Of a stretch of 52,192 bases of DNA, positions 32,306-40,731 are shown piece by piece. The DNA lies in the NCBI GenBank assembly GCA_024398365.1, contig JAKSJG010000004.1, forward strand, positions 1 through 52,192. Direction: 5' to 3'. Within the stretch, counting starts at the first letter, position 1. Each line of letters begins with the position of its first letter. A model generated the notes under the pieces. That model made no database searches, had not been told where the DNA came from, and was given only the letters and a program-made list of their open reading frames with translations. This DNA is from Bacteroidales bacterium. GTDB taxonomy: Bacteria; Bacteroidota; Bacteroidia; Bacteroidales; UBA932. A program made the position numbers and the translations under genes.

Positions 32306-34950
32306 CAGAATTTCAGATTAAGGTTGACATAAGGTATCTGGGTGGCCAGCACGCTGAGCATGTGGCCCTTGACAAGGTTTTCATCGGAAGTGTAATATAC
32401 CGAATACGCGTTCTTGCGGCCTGTGACGTTATAGACGCCGAAGGTCACGGACAGGTGCGTGAGCTGCTTGAGATAGTGCCCCGGCTCTATGTTCATCGCA
32501 AGGTCAAGACGGAAATAGTCCGGGATGCGGTATCCGTTGCGCTCGGAGTACTGGAGCCTGTACGCCCCGGAATAGTAGTATTTGCTGACCGGTATGGTCA
32601 CTGGGCGGCCGGTGGAATAGTCGAGGTTGGCCGAGATGCTGTAACGGTGCGTCAGCTTGTAGTTGCCCACCAGCTTGAAGTCATGAGGCTTGTCAAATGA
32701 GGATGCATACCACCTGCCTCCGTTGATGGTCTGCAGGCCTTCGTCTTCCGTGGCCCTCTGCATCGAACGGGAATAGGTGTAGGACACCCAGCCATTGATC
32801 TTGCCCACATCGCGGCGCGCCATCAGCTCCACGCCCCAGGCGCGGCATTCGGTGTTGACCAGCTCGTCGGCAAGCTTCGGATTCATCACCAGCTGCGCGC
32901 CGCTGCGGTAATCCACAAAGTGGTCCACATGCTTGTAGTACGCCTCCAGCGTGAGGTCCAGCGTATTCTTCGCCACGGTGGCATAGAGTCCGGTCGCGGC
33001 CTGCCAGCCGTTCTGCGGCTGTATGTCGGCATTGCAGAGCTTCCAGGTATCCGTAGGGGATATGTTGACGCAGTCAGAGATCTTCTGTATGTACTGATGC
33101 ATGGTATTGAAGCCCGCCTTCCAGGAGAAACGGTCAGTGAAGGAATATTTGCCGGAAAGGCGCAGCTCCGGATTGAGATACGTCGTGCCGTCGTCCAGCG
33201 ATGCGAAATGCGAGAGCCGCACTCCGGCGTCGAAGGATATCCTGTCGTTGAGCGTCCATGCGTCCCCGGCGAAGAGGGCGCTCTCAAGTGCGTTCTCCAG
33301 CGGCAGGGCTCGCGGGATGACGAGGGATTCGTCACCGAGTGTGCTGACAGTACCTGCGTTGAGCCTGTAATACGTCGTCCCCAGACCGTAGGTGAGGTTG
33401 TGCCTGTCGGAAAGCGCGGACTTGAAGGTGGATTTGACGTAAGCCTGGTCTATGCCGCTCGAGAGGCGGTAGGAAGTCGGAGGCTCGAAAGTGTCATCGA
33501 TATGGTAGGCATAGCTGTCATATCCCGCCACGGTCACCGCAGAATGCCTGTCGCTGAAATTGCTCCTCCACTTGAGGGAGAACGAGGCGTTGCGGTAGCG
33601 GAAAGAGGTGTCATTGGAGAAGCGGAATCTGTCGGCTGACCAGTATCCGTACGCATGGAGCGAATTGGCGCTGTTCAGCTTGTGGCTTATGCCGAGATTG
33701 ACATCCCCGAAGGTGGCGGTGCCGTTGGCATAGTTGCTGTTCTTCGGCAGAAGGCCGAGCATCCAGTCGGAATAGGTCGTGCGCGCGCCGAGTATGAAGG
33801 TGGTCTGTCCGCTGCGGCTCAGAGGGCCTTCGAGGTGCAGGCGGCTGGTCAGCAGACCGAGTCCCAGCGAACCGGCGAACTTCTTGCTGTTGCCCTCGCG
33901 GCTGCGGATCTCGAGCACCGATGATATGCGGCCGCCGTACTCCACCGGGATGGAACTCTTGTAGAGCTCCACGTCGCTGATGACATCCGTATTGAAGGCT
34001 GAGAGTATGCCGAAGACGTGGTTGGGATTGTAGATGGTACCGTTGTTGAACAATATGAGGTTCTGGTCCGTGGAACCGCCGCGCACGTTGAAGCCGTTGG
34101 ATGCCTCGCCCACGGTCTTGACGCCCGGCAGAGTCATCACCACCTTGATCAGGTCGGCTTCGCCGAATGCCACCGGCACGTTCTTGATGACATTGCTGCG
34201 CACGGTCTCGATGCCCATCTTTGAGACGCGGTGCCTGGAAAGGCCCTCCGAAGTGACCACGGCGCCCGTCAGGGCGAACACCCTCTCCTTCATGTTGACG
34301 TCGAACCCGCCCTGATCGAAGACTATCAGGTCGAACTTCATATCCTCCAGGGAATAGCCGCTGAAGTTGAGCCTGTTCTCACCGTAAGGCAGCATTATGC
34401 GGTAGAAGCCGCCGGCATCCGTGATGGCGTAGGCACCCTTGTCGTCATATACCGACACGCCGGTGATGGGCTCGCCTGTCTTCACGTCGCGCACGCAGCC
34501 TGAGACCATCGCCTTGCCGCTGCGTATCGGCCCCCTGTCACCTATCTCGTATATCTTGTTCTGGAAAGTCGTGCTGACGGCCTGTTCGCCGGCATATTTG
34601 AGCAGGGCTCCGTCATCAGCCTTCTCCTCCTTCTGGAAGAAGCCGAAAGGCAAACCTGTGTTGAAGCCCATGTTGCGCAGCACATAATGCCCGCCGTCAT
34701 AGTCCGTGATGATGTAGCCCGCCTCCTCCAGCGCCTTGAAAGCCCTGCCGGGGAATTCTTCGCGCGGAGCGCGGACTATGTAGTCCCTCTTGTCGGAGGT
34801 ATCCTTCTCCGCATACACCTTGAGGCCGTAGGAGCTGCGCAGATGCCTGATGAGCGAATCCGCGCTCACACGGTAGAGTGTATCGGCCTTCGGCTGGGCT
34901 GATGCCAGGACTGAAAGCAGCAGTGCCGCCAGGAATGCTGTCTTTCTCAT
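32305..34950 (-). CDS. TonB-dependent receptor with STN-like and CarboxypepD domains
   Basis: An 881-residue outer-membrane receptor. After the signal peptide (LLSVLASAQP) come an STN-like region (to about residue 95, with SADSLIRHLRSSYGLKVYAE); a carboxypeptidase-regulatory-like domain (VSGCVRDVKTGEPITGVSVY, about 150-230); a plug (VNVRGG-type GFNVRGGSTDQNLILFNNG, VEYGGRISSVLEIRSREG); and a long barrel ending YVNLNLKF. It would import a ligand using TonB energy. The STN-like region could signal to an anti-sigma factor, but no sigma/anti-sigma pair is in the window. It overlaps the upstream gene by ATGA and the DUF4249 gene by one base. Confidence 0.85.
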   Translation of the reverse strand: MRKTAFLAALLLSVLASAQPKADTLYRVSADSLIRHLRSSYGLKVYAEKDTSDKRDYIVRAPREEFPGRAFKALEEAGYIITDYDGGHYVLRNMGFNTGLPFGFFQKEEKADDGALLKYAGEQAVSTTFQNKIYEIGDRGPIRSGKAMVSGCVRDVKTGEPITGVSVYDDKGAYAITDAGGFYRIMLPYGENRLNFSGYSLEDMKFDLIVFDQGGFDVNMKERVFALTGAVVTSEGLSRHRVSKMGIETVRSNVIKNVPVAFGEADLIKVVMTLPGVKTVGEASNGFNVRGGSTDQNLILFNNGTIYNPNHVFGILSAFNTDVISDVELYKSSIPVEYGGRISSVLEIRSREGNSKKFAGSLGLGLLTSRLHLEGPLSRSGQTTFILGARTTYSDWMLGLLPKNSNYANGTATFGDVNLGISHKLNSANSLHAYGYWSADRFRFSNDTSFRYRNASFSLKWRSNFSDRHSAVTVAGYDSYAYHIDDTFEPPTSYRLSSGIDQAYVKSTFKSALSDRHNLTYGLGTTYYRLNAGTVSTLGDESLVIPRALPLENALESALFAGDAWTLNDRISFDAGVRLSHFASLDDGTTYLNPELRLSGKYSFTDRFSWKAGFNTMHQYIQKISDCVNISPTDTWKLCNADIQPQNGWQAATGLYATVAKNTLDLTLEAYYKHVDHFVDYRSGAQLVMNPKLADELVNTECRAWGVELMARRDVGKINGWVSYTYSRSMQRATEDEGLQTINGGRWYASSFDKPHDFKLVGNYKLTHRYSISANLDYSTGRPVTIPVSKYYYSGAYRLQYSERNGYRIPDYFRLDLAMNIEPGHYLKQLTHLSVTFGVYNVTGRKNAYSVYYTSDENLVKGHMLSVLATQIPYVNLNLKF

Positions 34951-35672
34951 AGGCCCTCCTCCGCGTATTGGATCACAAGTTTGAAATATGAGTCAAGTGG
35001 CAGGATATTGTTGCCCTCGACACTGTTCACATACTTGCGTATGTCACGCTTCTGCTTCTTGTAACGCCTCAGCATGTCACCCCTGCCCCTGAGCTGGGAC
35101 ACATTGCCCGAAGCATCCACGTAATAATATCTGACCTGCTGGACGAAGGTCCTGAAAACGTCTGTCCTGTATCTGCCGTCATACCCTGTCTCTGCGCGCA
35201 GCGTGCCGTCCTTGTCATTGACCAGGAGTTTGGTGACCTGCCGCAGCAGCTTGGACCTGCCGTCATACAGGACCTCGAAGAAGCCGTCAGGCGCGCCGCT
35301 GTATCCGAAGGCTGAAGGATTGATGAATCTGGCACCGCCGATGGTGAACCATTCCACGCAGCTGCGCTCAGGCTGGGATTTGATGATGCTCTCATGGGCG
35401 GAGCAGATGAGATTCTGCGTGGCGGCGTCGATGTTCATCATCACATCGTAATACATCTTGCCGTTGTAGCGCAGATCGCCGGACCCGAATTCCGGGCTGT
35501 GCCAGAAATAAGTGCCATTGTACAGGAAATTGTACTGCGTGGCGCTCCTGCCACGATACAGCAGCGATTCCATGCCGGCATCCGCCATATAGACGTCATG
35601 GTCGGCTCTTACTTGCGCCTCCGCCCTTGGCAACGCGGCGACAAGTATCAGAAATGTCAGCAGTTTCCTCAT
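34947..35672 (-). CDS. Secreted protein of TonB-receptor operon, unknown function
   Basis: A 241-residue protein with a signal peptide (LPRAEAQ) and no lipobox. The mature part has YNFLYNGTYFWHSPEF, MYYDVMMNIDAATQNLICSA, GFFEVLYDGRSKLLRQVTK and a basic end (RRYKKQKRDIRKYVNS, then ILPLDSYFKLVIQYAEEG). I do not recognise a named family; similar small proteins are seen beside DUF4249-type TonB systems. The frame upstream of 35672 lies within the MATE gene and is rejected. It overlaps the MATE gene by ATGA on one side and the receptor gene by ATGA on the other, so it is translated as a middle cistron. Confidence 0.6.
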   Translation of the reverse strand: MRKLLTFLILVAALPRAEAQVRADHDVYMADAGMESLLYRGRSATQYNFLYNGTYFWHSPEFGSGDLRYNGKMYYDVMMNIDAATQNLICSAHESIIKSQPERSCVEWFTIGGARFINPSAFGYSGAPDGFFEVLYDGRSKLLRQVTKLLVNDKDGTLRAETGYDGRYRTDVFRTFVQQVRYYYVDASGNVSQLRGRGDMLRRYKKQKRDIRKYVNSVEGNNILPLDSYFKLVIQYAEEGL

Positions 35673-36973
35673 ATATGGATGTTCTTGCGGTATGCTGCGG
35701 TCATATAGATGGAACGCAGCAGAAGATGAGCGAAATAAGCTATGTATATGGACTGTATGCCGCAGAATGACCTGGTGGCATAGTAGGCCAGTATGAATGA
35801 TGCGGCCGCCAGCAGCATGCAGTTGCGCAGCGGCGTAGAGGCGGTGGCGCCTATGTATATGCCGTCCCAAACGAAGGCTATGCTGCTGATGACAGGCATC
35901 AGCCAGAGCCAGAACAGGAACGGTCTGCAGGCCGCCTGGACGTCCGGATCAGAGGTGATGATACTTATCATGGTATCCGGAAAGAGCAGATATACCACGG
36001 TCGAAAGGATGCTCACCACAAAGCCCCAGAAAAAGATGATTCTGATGGAGGATCGCAGGTCAGCCTCGTTCTTCTCGCCTATGAAACGTCCGGTGAGCGC
36101 CTCACCGGCATAAGCGAAACCGTCCAGGAAATACGAATAGAACAGCAGCAGTTTCATCATCACCGAGCTGACGGCCAGCTGCACGTCACCGTACTTGGCC
36201 GCAATTGATGTGAAGCCCGCATACACCACCTGGAAGGCCAGGGAGCGCACGAAGAGGTCTGCGTTGACGGAGAAGAAGGACTTGATGTATTTCCACCTTA
36301 TGCTGCGGGAGACCGAGATCTCCTTCAGCAGGGATGAATATCTGCCGAGCATCAGTACGGAGGCCAGTATGAAGCCTGTCCACTGCGCCACCACCGTTCC
36401 GGCGGCCACGCCGGCAATGCCCATGGGCGTGCGGAAGGCCAGCAGCCAGGACGCGATGATATTGGCCACATTGACCCACACATCGACAATCATCGAATAG
36501 ACGGTGTTCTGCATGCCTATGAACCAGCCCTTGAACACGAAGAGAGACAATGTGGCAGGGGCGGCCCAGATGCGTATGAAGAAATACTGGCGGGCTACGG
36601 CCTCCACGTCAGGCGAACAGTCTATCAGACGGAACGCCACCGAGACGAAGAGCCATTGTATGAGGATGAACAGCAGTCCCGAACCCAGCGCCGTGACCAG
36701 TCCCTGCGAGAATGTGTCAACCTGGGCGCGTGTGTCCTTGCGTCCGTACGCCTGTGCGGTGATGCCGCCGGTCCCGGCACGCAGGAAGCCCATGTTCCAG
36801 TAGAGCAGGTCGAAGAGCATCGAGCCTATGGCGATGCCGCCCATGGCCGCAGCATCCCCCACGTGACCGGAAATGGCCAGATCCACGATGCCCACCAGAG
36901 GCACGGTGATGTTCGCCAGTATGCTAGGCCCCGCGAGCGACAATATCTGTCTGTTGATGTGACGTCTGCCCAT
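35669..36973 (-). CDS. MATE family efflux transporter (DinF-like)
   Basis: A 434-residue inner-membrane transporter with about 12 predicted helices, starting INRQILSLAGPSILANITVPLVGIVD, with GGIAIGSMLFDLLYWNMGFLRAG, QAYGRKD and the second-half equivalent GEALTGRFIGEKNE. The N-terminal PSILANIT-type helix and the Asp in VGIVDLAISG fit the MATE fold of the DinF group. It would export small organic molecules using a cation gradient; the substrate is unknown. Uniquely here it is the first gene of the receptor operon and overlaps the next gene by ATGA. A -7 box, TACTTTTG, lies at 36991-36998 on the minus strand. Confidence 0.88.
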   Translation of the reverse strand: MGRRHINRQILSLAGPSILANITVPLVGIVDLAISGHVGDAAAMGGIAIGSMLFDLLYWNMGFLRAGTGGITAQAYGRKDTRAQVDTFSQGLVTALGSGLLFILIQWLFVSVAFRLIDCSPDVEAVARQYFFIRIWAAPATLSLFVFKGWFIGMQNTVYSMIVDVWVNVANIIASWLLAFRTPMGIAGVAAGTVVAQWTGFILASVLMLGRYSSLLKEISVSRSIRWKYIKSFFSVNADLFVRSLAFQVVYAGFTSIAAKYGDVQLAVSSVMMKLLLFYSYFLDGFAYAGEALTGRFIGEKNEADLRSSIRIIFFWGFVVSILSTVVYLLFPDTMISIITSDPDVQAACRPFLFWLWLMPVISSIAFVWDGIYIGATASTPLRNCMLLAAASFILAYYATRSFCGIQSIYIAYFAHLLLRSIYMTAAYRKNIHI

Positions 36974-36982
36974 ACAAATAGG

Positions 36983-37016
36983 AAAGTCCGCAAAAGTAAG
37001 AACTTCCGCGGACTTT
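36983..37016. promoter_or_regulatory. Palindrome enclosing the MATE operon -7 box
   Basis: A perfect nine-base inverted repeat, AAAGTCCGC (36983-36991) and GCGGACTTT (37008-37016), flanks the minus-strand -7 box TACTTTTG (36991-36998). The box sits between the arms and the expected start site is inside the downstream arm. It may be an operator, or a hairpin of the upstream BspA transcript reading through. Confidence 0.5.
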
Positions 37017-37029
37017 ACGCTATTTATTG

Positions 37030-37045
37030 CGCCTTTTTGAAGGCG
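37030..37045 (-). terminator. Weak terminator hairpin after BspA-type gene
   Basis: CGCCTT (37030-37035) pairs with AAGGCG (37040-37045) with a four-base loop, nine bases after the stop at 37054. Read on the minus strand the downstream bases are CAATAAATAG, with no U-run, so termination strength is uncertain. Confidence 0.35.
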
Positions 37046-37053
37046 GTCTCATA

Positions 37054-39192
37054 TTAGAGAGGATACTTTTCGTTTTCAGGCCAGCTTACATTGATTTCAC
37101 GGCCGGTGTTGATATCCTTGAAGACAATATTCACAGGATTGTGGATATAACCCTTGGTGGTGTAGTTCCAGCCATTGTGAGGATAGTGGAAGTCGGTGGT
37201 GATCATATACTGGGCAACGTCCTCAGAGCAATATACGGTAAGACCTACAGGGCTCTGGCATGCGCAGCTTTCCTCCTCAGTGTCGGCATAAAGCATGGTG
37301 AATGCATTAGGGACGTTCTGAGGGTCTGAAGGGATGAAGTACTCACCAAGGTAGAGTTCCTGGAGGCTCTGGAGCTTAGGCATGAAGTAAGCGAAAGTGG
37401 AAGCGGTGAGGCCGCTGATGTCCATATTCCGGATATCGAGCTTCTGGAGGTTGACCATCTTGTAGAACATGTACTGGCAGTTGGTTGACGATGATACGTC
37501 AAATGTAGAGCAGTCTATGGTAATGAGGTCATCGCAGCGGTTGAACATACTTCTGAAGATGGTGCTTGCAGATGTGTCAAAGCTGGTGAGACCGTTGATG
37601 GCCTGGATGTGGTATGTCTGGTAGAACATGTTACCGAAAGTAGTCACGTTCTCTGTGCAGAATGAGCTCATATCCACAGACTCGAGGTTGTAGCATGAAG
37701 CGAACATATAGAGCATGGTGCTTGCGCAAGGAGTCTGGAAGTTGGTGAGGTCCACGGTCTTCACACCGCTGCCGTTGAAGAAGTATGAGAAGTCCTCGCA
37801 TACGTCATTTGTCCAGTTGGCGAGATTGACATGGCCGAGGGACTTGGTCTGGGCGAACATATATGCCATGGTTTCAACATTCTGAGTATTGAAAGTGCTC
37901 AGGTCAAGTTCTGCAAGGCTCCTTGCACCGTTGAACATGGAGCGCATACTGGTGCACTGTGCGGTGTTGAACTTGCTGAGGTCCAATGATGAGAGCTGGG
38001 AATATGTAGTTCCTACCTGATTGAACATGCTGGTCATATCCTCGCAATTCTCAGTGTTGAGGGTGTTGAGGTTGACGATGGATTCGAGAGCGCCCATATA
38101 TGCGAACATAAAGCTACCGTCGCTTGGTACTACGAACTCGGATGCCGGTGTATAAACCATTGCGACACCTGAAGGATCGACTGCAAGATAGATAGGGAGG
38201 TCAGAAGCGATGTCGTGGATCTCCACTTCAGTGGTAATAGGGCTGTTGACATTGAAGACAATCTTTCTGATGTTCTCATCATCCGTTGTGTTGGTTGCAC
38301 CTTCATCGAAGAATATCTTGAGGGATGCATTGAAGTCCGGACCTGCAGGGAGGATGGCGCTGCCACCGAATGTGACTGTAGGAGCGGTGAGGCTGTTGAA
38401 TGCAATGGCGCCTTCCTGAACCTGTGAGCGCTCGACCTTGATGGAAGCACCTGACTTCATCTTGAGGGTCTGGGTCTTGCCGTCAGTAGTGGTGACGGTG
38501 ATTTCCATGCCGGTGTAGGTGTTTGCAGGGACTGAGAAGCAGAAAGGAACAGGGGTTTCTCCAACCTCTACGCCTTCGGTGCCGCAGAAGATGCTGACGC
38601 CTTCGGTGCCTGTTACGACAGCTGCGTTGTCAGCGATTGTATATTCACCTGACATACCCTGATCGGCCTTGATGGCGATGCTGAGGATCTTTGTGCCTGC
38701 TACGGATGAAGTCACATTGAACTTCAGGATACCGCAGAGGTTCTTGAACGCCAGTACAGGGGTATTGGTGCCGTCAGCCGTGCATTCTGCATACATAGGG
38801 CTTTCGGAGATGCCGTTCTTGCTGTAGTTTTGGATTGAAGCAAGCTTTCCGTTTGCGATGAATGACGGATAATATGCCTTGTAACGGCCTTCTGTTGCAA
38901 TGGTATCTCCATATGAGAACCAGAATTCAGCGCTTGGCGCACCGCCCGCCTCTGTGTAGTAGATGTCGGTTTTTTCAGCTGCATCGACAATCTTGATCTT
39001 GTCCATTGCAGTCCAGTTGACATGATATACGCTGCCGTCCTCGGCAATGTTGGTACGGGTCTCACCATCTGCGATAGTGGCAATGATGGCTCCGTTGACA
39101 GTCTTTGCGGATTCGATCTTCACGAACGCTTCCTGTTGGCAGCCTGCAAGCACTGCGGTTGCAGCTGCAATAGCGAATAATGATTTCTTCAT
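37054..39192 (-). CDS. BspA-type leucine-rich repeat lipoprotein in SusCD operon
   Basis: About 712 residues with lipobox VLAGC (Cys18). Residues to about 270 form the fimbrillin-like domain shared with the 2042 and 17020 proteins (ATIADGETRTNIAEDG, KAYYPSFIANGKL, ESPMYAECTADG). BspA/DUF285 repeats follow (MRSMFNGARSLAELDLSTFN, FGNMFYQTYHIQAINGLTSF). The end, NIVFKDINTGREINVSW, mirrors that of the 17020 protein. A surface binding or adhesin role is inferred. GGAGGACAG precedes the ATG at 39192; longer upstream starts run through the preceding small ORF and are rejected. The short spacing to the small ORF (13 bases), and from that to the DUF1735 gene (26 bases), puts it in the SusCD operon. 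Confidence 0.75.
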   Translation of the reverse strand: MKKSLFAIAAATAVLAGCQQEAFVKIESAKTVNGAIIATIADGETRTNIAEDGSVYHVNWTAMDKIKIVDAAEKTDIYYTEAGGAPSAEFWFSYGDTIATEGRYKAYYPSFIANGKLASIQNYSKNGISESPMYAECTADGTNTPVLAFKNLCGILKFNVTSSVAGTKILSIAIKADQGMSGEYTIADNAAVVTGTEGVSIFCGTEGVEVGETPVPFCFSVPANTYTGMEITVTTTDGKTQTLKMKSGASIKVERSQVQEGAIAFNSLTAPTVTFGGSAILPAGPDFNASLKIFFDEGATNTTDDENIRKIVFNVNSPITTEVEIHDIASDLPIYLAVDPSGVAMVYTPASEFVVPSDGSFMFAYMGALESIVNLNTLNTENCEDMTSMFNQVGTTYSQLSSLDLSKFNTAQCTSMRSMFNGARSLAELDLSTFNTQNVETMAYMFAQTKSLGHVNLANWTNDVCEDFSYFFNGSGVKTVDLTNFQTPCASTMLYMFASCYNLESVDMSSFCTENVTTFGNMFYQTYHIQAINGLTSFDTSASTIFRSMFNRCDDLITIDCSTFDVSSSTNCQYMFYKMVNLQKLDIRNMDISGLTASTFAYFMPKLQSLQELYLGEYFIPSDPQNVPNAFTMLYADTEEESCACQSPVGLTVYCSEDVAQYMITTDFHYPHNGWNYTTKGYIHNPVNIVFKDINTGREINVSWPENEKYPL

Positions 39193-39205
39193 TTTACTGT
39201 CCTCC

Positions 39206-39355
39206 TTAGAATGGTTTGATTGATTCGAAGAGATCCGGGGTGAATCCTGCACCCTTGCCGAAATCTTCATTGCTTCCGTTGGTGCCGCTGGCACAGAGAA
39301 GACCCTGGACGTTGAGTTCAGAGACCTCACAGTTCGGTTGTGTGTACTGTTTCAT
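39206..39355 (-). CDS. Small ORF (49 aa) upstream of surface lipoprotein
   Basis: A 49-residue frame, ATG at 39355 and TAA at 39206-39208, ending 13 bases before the BspA-type lipoprotein. It has the same fixed-spacing pattern as the small ORF at 4565-4717: Tyr4, Pro at +3, Glu at +6, Val at +7, Leu at +10, LLC at +15 to +17, Ser at +19 (YTQP, then LLCAS), then a Gly/Asn/Asp-rich tail (GTNGSNEDFGKGAG). No signal peptide or membrane helix. The junction sequence to the lipoprotein (GGAGGACAG, then A-rich, then ATGA) is also nearly the same in both loci. Function unknown; it is probably translated as part of the seven-gene operon. Confidence 0.6.
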   Translation of the reverse strand: MKQYTQPNCEVSELNVQGLLCASGTNGSNEDFGKGAGFTPDLFESIKPF

Positions 39356-39381
39356 AGATATGGGTTTAGAAATAAGATATA

Positions 39382-40713
39382 TTAGTTAGCTTGTATCGTT
39401 TCGGTTACATAGATCCAGCTCTTGTCGGTATGCTGCCACCTGTAGTTGAGCACGAACATCTCCGAATCCCAGTCGTAGTAGCTCTCCTTGTCAGGATCGG
39501 CCTCCAGTGTGGCAGGTGAGTTGTTCTTTGTACCCTTGTCCGTCACCTGGATGATCTCCACACCATAGCGGTGGCTGTCAGCCTTAGGCAGCACCTTGAT
39601 CCTGAAGTATTTGTTGTTATACGTTGCTGAGGATGCGGCCGATGCCTTTGCACCGGCAATGGTGGAATTCGTACTCATCTGCATTTCAATGATATCCTCG
39701 GTAATGCTGACCGGGGACTTCTTTGCTGAGTATGCCGCATTTCGTCCGGTGGCATCTGAAAGGACATAAATCTTGCTTGCGTAGGTCTTTTCGTACGGAT
39801 TCTTGAGCTCGACCTTTACGAAGAGTGTCTTCTTTCCGTCAGCACCCTTGTAATTGGAATCCCCTTCGACCGTGATCGGGAGATAGTAGGTCCTGAGAAA
39901 GTCCAGCTTGGAGTAATCGAACCTGACTTCGAGACGGGCACGGTCATATTCGGATTTATACACAAGGTCACCGGCGTTGATAGAGAATGCATCCTCAGGA
40001 AGGATATCAGCAATCGGATACTCCGGTTCAAGAGCGGCCGGGTCATATTTGACATTCAGATGATACTCGCCTTTCGGAACGCCGAGACCTGCAATCTGGT
40101 ACCTTTCAACATTCGCATCAGAACCCCAGAGGACCTTTGCGCTGTTGAGCAATACGCCGTATTCGTTACAGAAGAAGAAGAATGACGGAGTCTTGACTGA
40201 GACCGCGTAGAACAGCTCTGTAAATGACTCATCTGCACTGAGGCTCTTGGAGGAAGCTGACATCAGCTTGAAAGGAATGACATAGTGCTTTGACTCATCC
40301 GTGCAGGCTGCCTTGACAGCCTCCGTGTTGAATGTGATGTCTATGGTCGTTGAAACCTCACCCTGCCTGATGGTCGCGGAGTTTCCGTTGATGCTGTAGC
40401 AGTTCTGCGGAAGCATTACGGTCTGACCGGAATACTCCTGAGTGATGTCGGCATTGTAGGCATCGACCATTGCCTGGTCGATCTGGAAATTCACGACAAT
40501 GTCCTCTGTCTGGTTGACAGGTCTTACACCGCCGCAGGTGATACCGATCTTGGTATTATATACGCCGCCTTCGACATCCCAGACGTCATTGAAGGAATAG
40601 CCGTGCTGAGGGAAATAAATTTCCTGAATGGTGTTGTCGGTCCATCTGTCTTCCTCGCATGAGGAGAAGACGGCCACAGCACACATCATTGCTATAAAAC
40701 AAAATCTTTTCAT
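39382..40713 (-). CDS. Surface glycan-binding-type lipoprotein (DUF1735 modules)
   Basis: A 443-residue lipoprotein with lipobox VFSSC (Cys19). Two BT_3987-type (DUF1735) beta modules are visible: the first with VVNFQIDQAMVDAYNADIT and LPQNCYSINGNSATIRQGE, the second with AGDLVYKSEYDRARLEVRFD and YYLPITVEGDSNYKGADG. The C-terminal 120 residues (YFRIKVLPKADSHRYGVEI, ESYYDWDSEMFVLNYRW) look like a DUF4361-type ligand-binding domain. In polysaccharide utilisation loci this position, directly after SusD, holds the surface glycan-binding protein. It sits 18 bases after SusD. The ligand cannot be read. Confidence 0.8.
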   Translation of the reverse strand: MKRFCFIAMMCAVAVFSSCEEDRWTDNTIQEIYFPQHGYSFNDVWDVEGGVYNTKIGITCGGVRPVNQTEDIVVNFQIDQAMVDAYNADITQEYSGQTVMLPQNCYSINGNSATIRQGEVSTTIDITFNTEAVKAACTDESKHYVIPFKLMSASSKSLSADESFTELFYAVSVKTPSFFFFCNEYGVLLNSAKVLWGSDANVERYQIAGLGVPKGEYHLNVKYDPAALEPEYPIADILPEDAFSINAGDLVYKSEYDRARLEVRFDYSKLDFLRTYYLPITVEGDSNYKGADGKKTLFVKVELKNPYEKTYASKIYVLSDATGRNAAYSAKKSPVSITEDIIEMQMSTNSTIAGAKASAASSATYNNKYFRIKVLPKADSHRYGVEIIQVTDKGTKNNSPATLEADPDKESYYDWDSEMFVLNYRWQHTDKSWIYVTETIQAN

Positions 40714-40731
40714 TTTCTTTTCTTTAGACGG

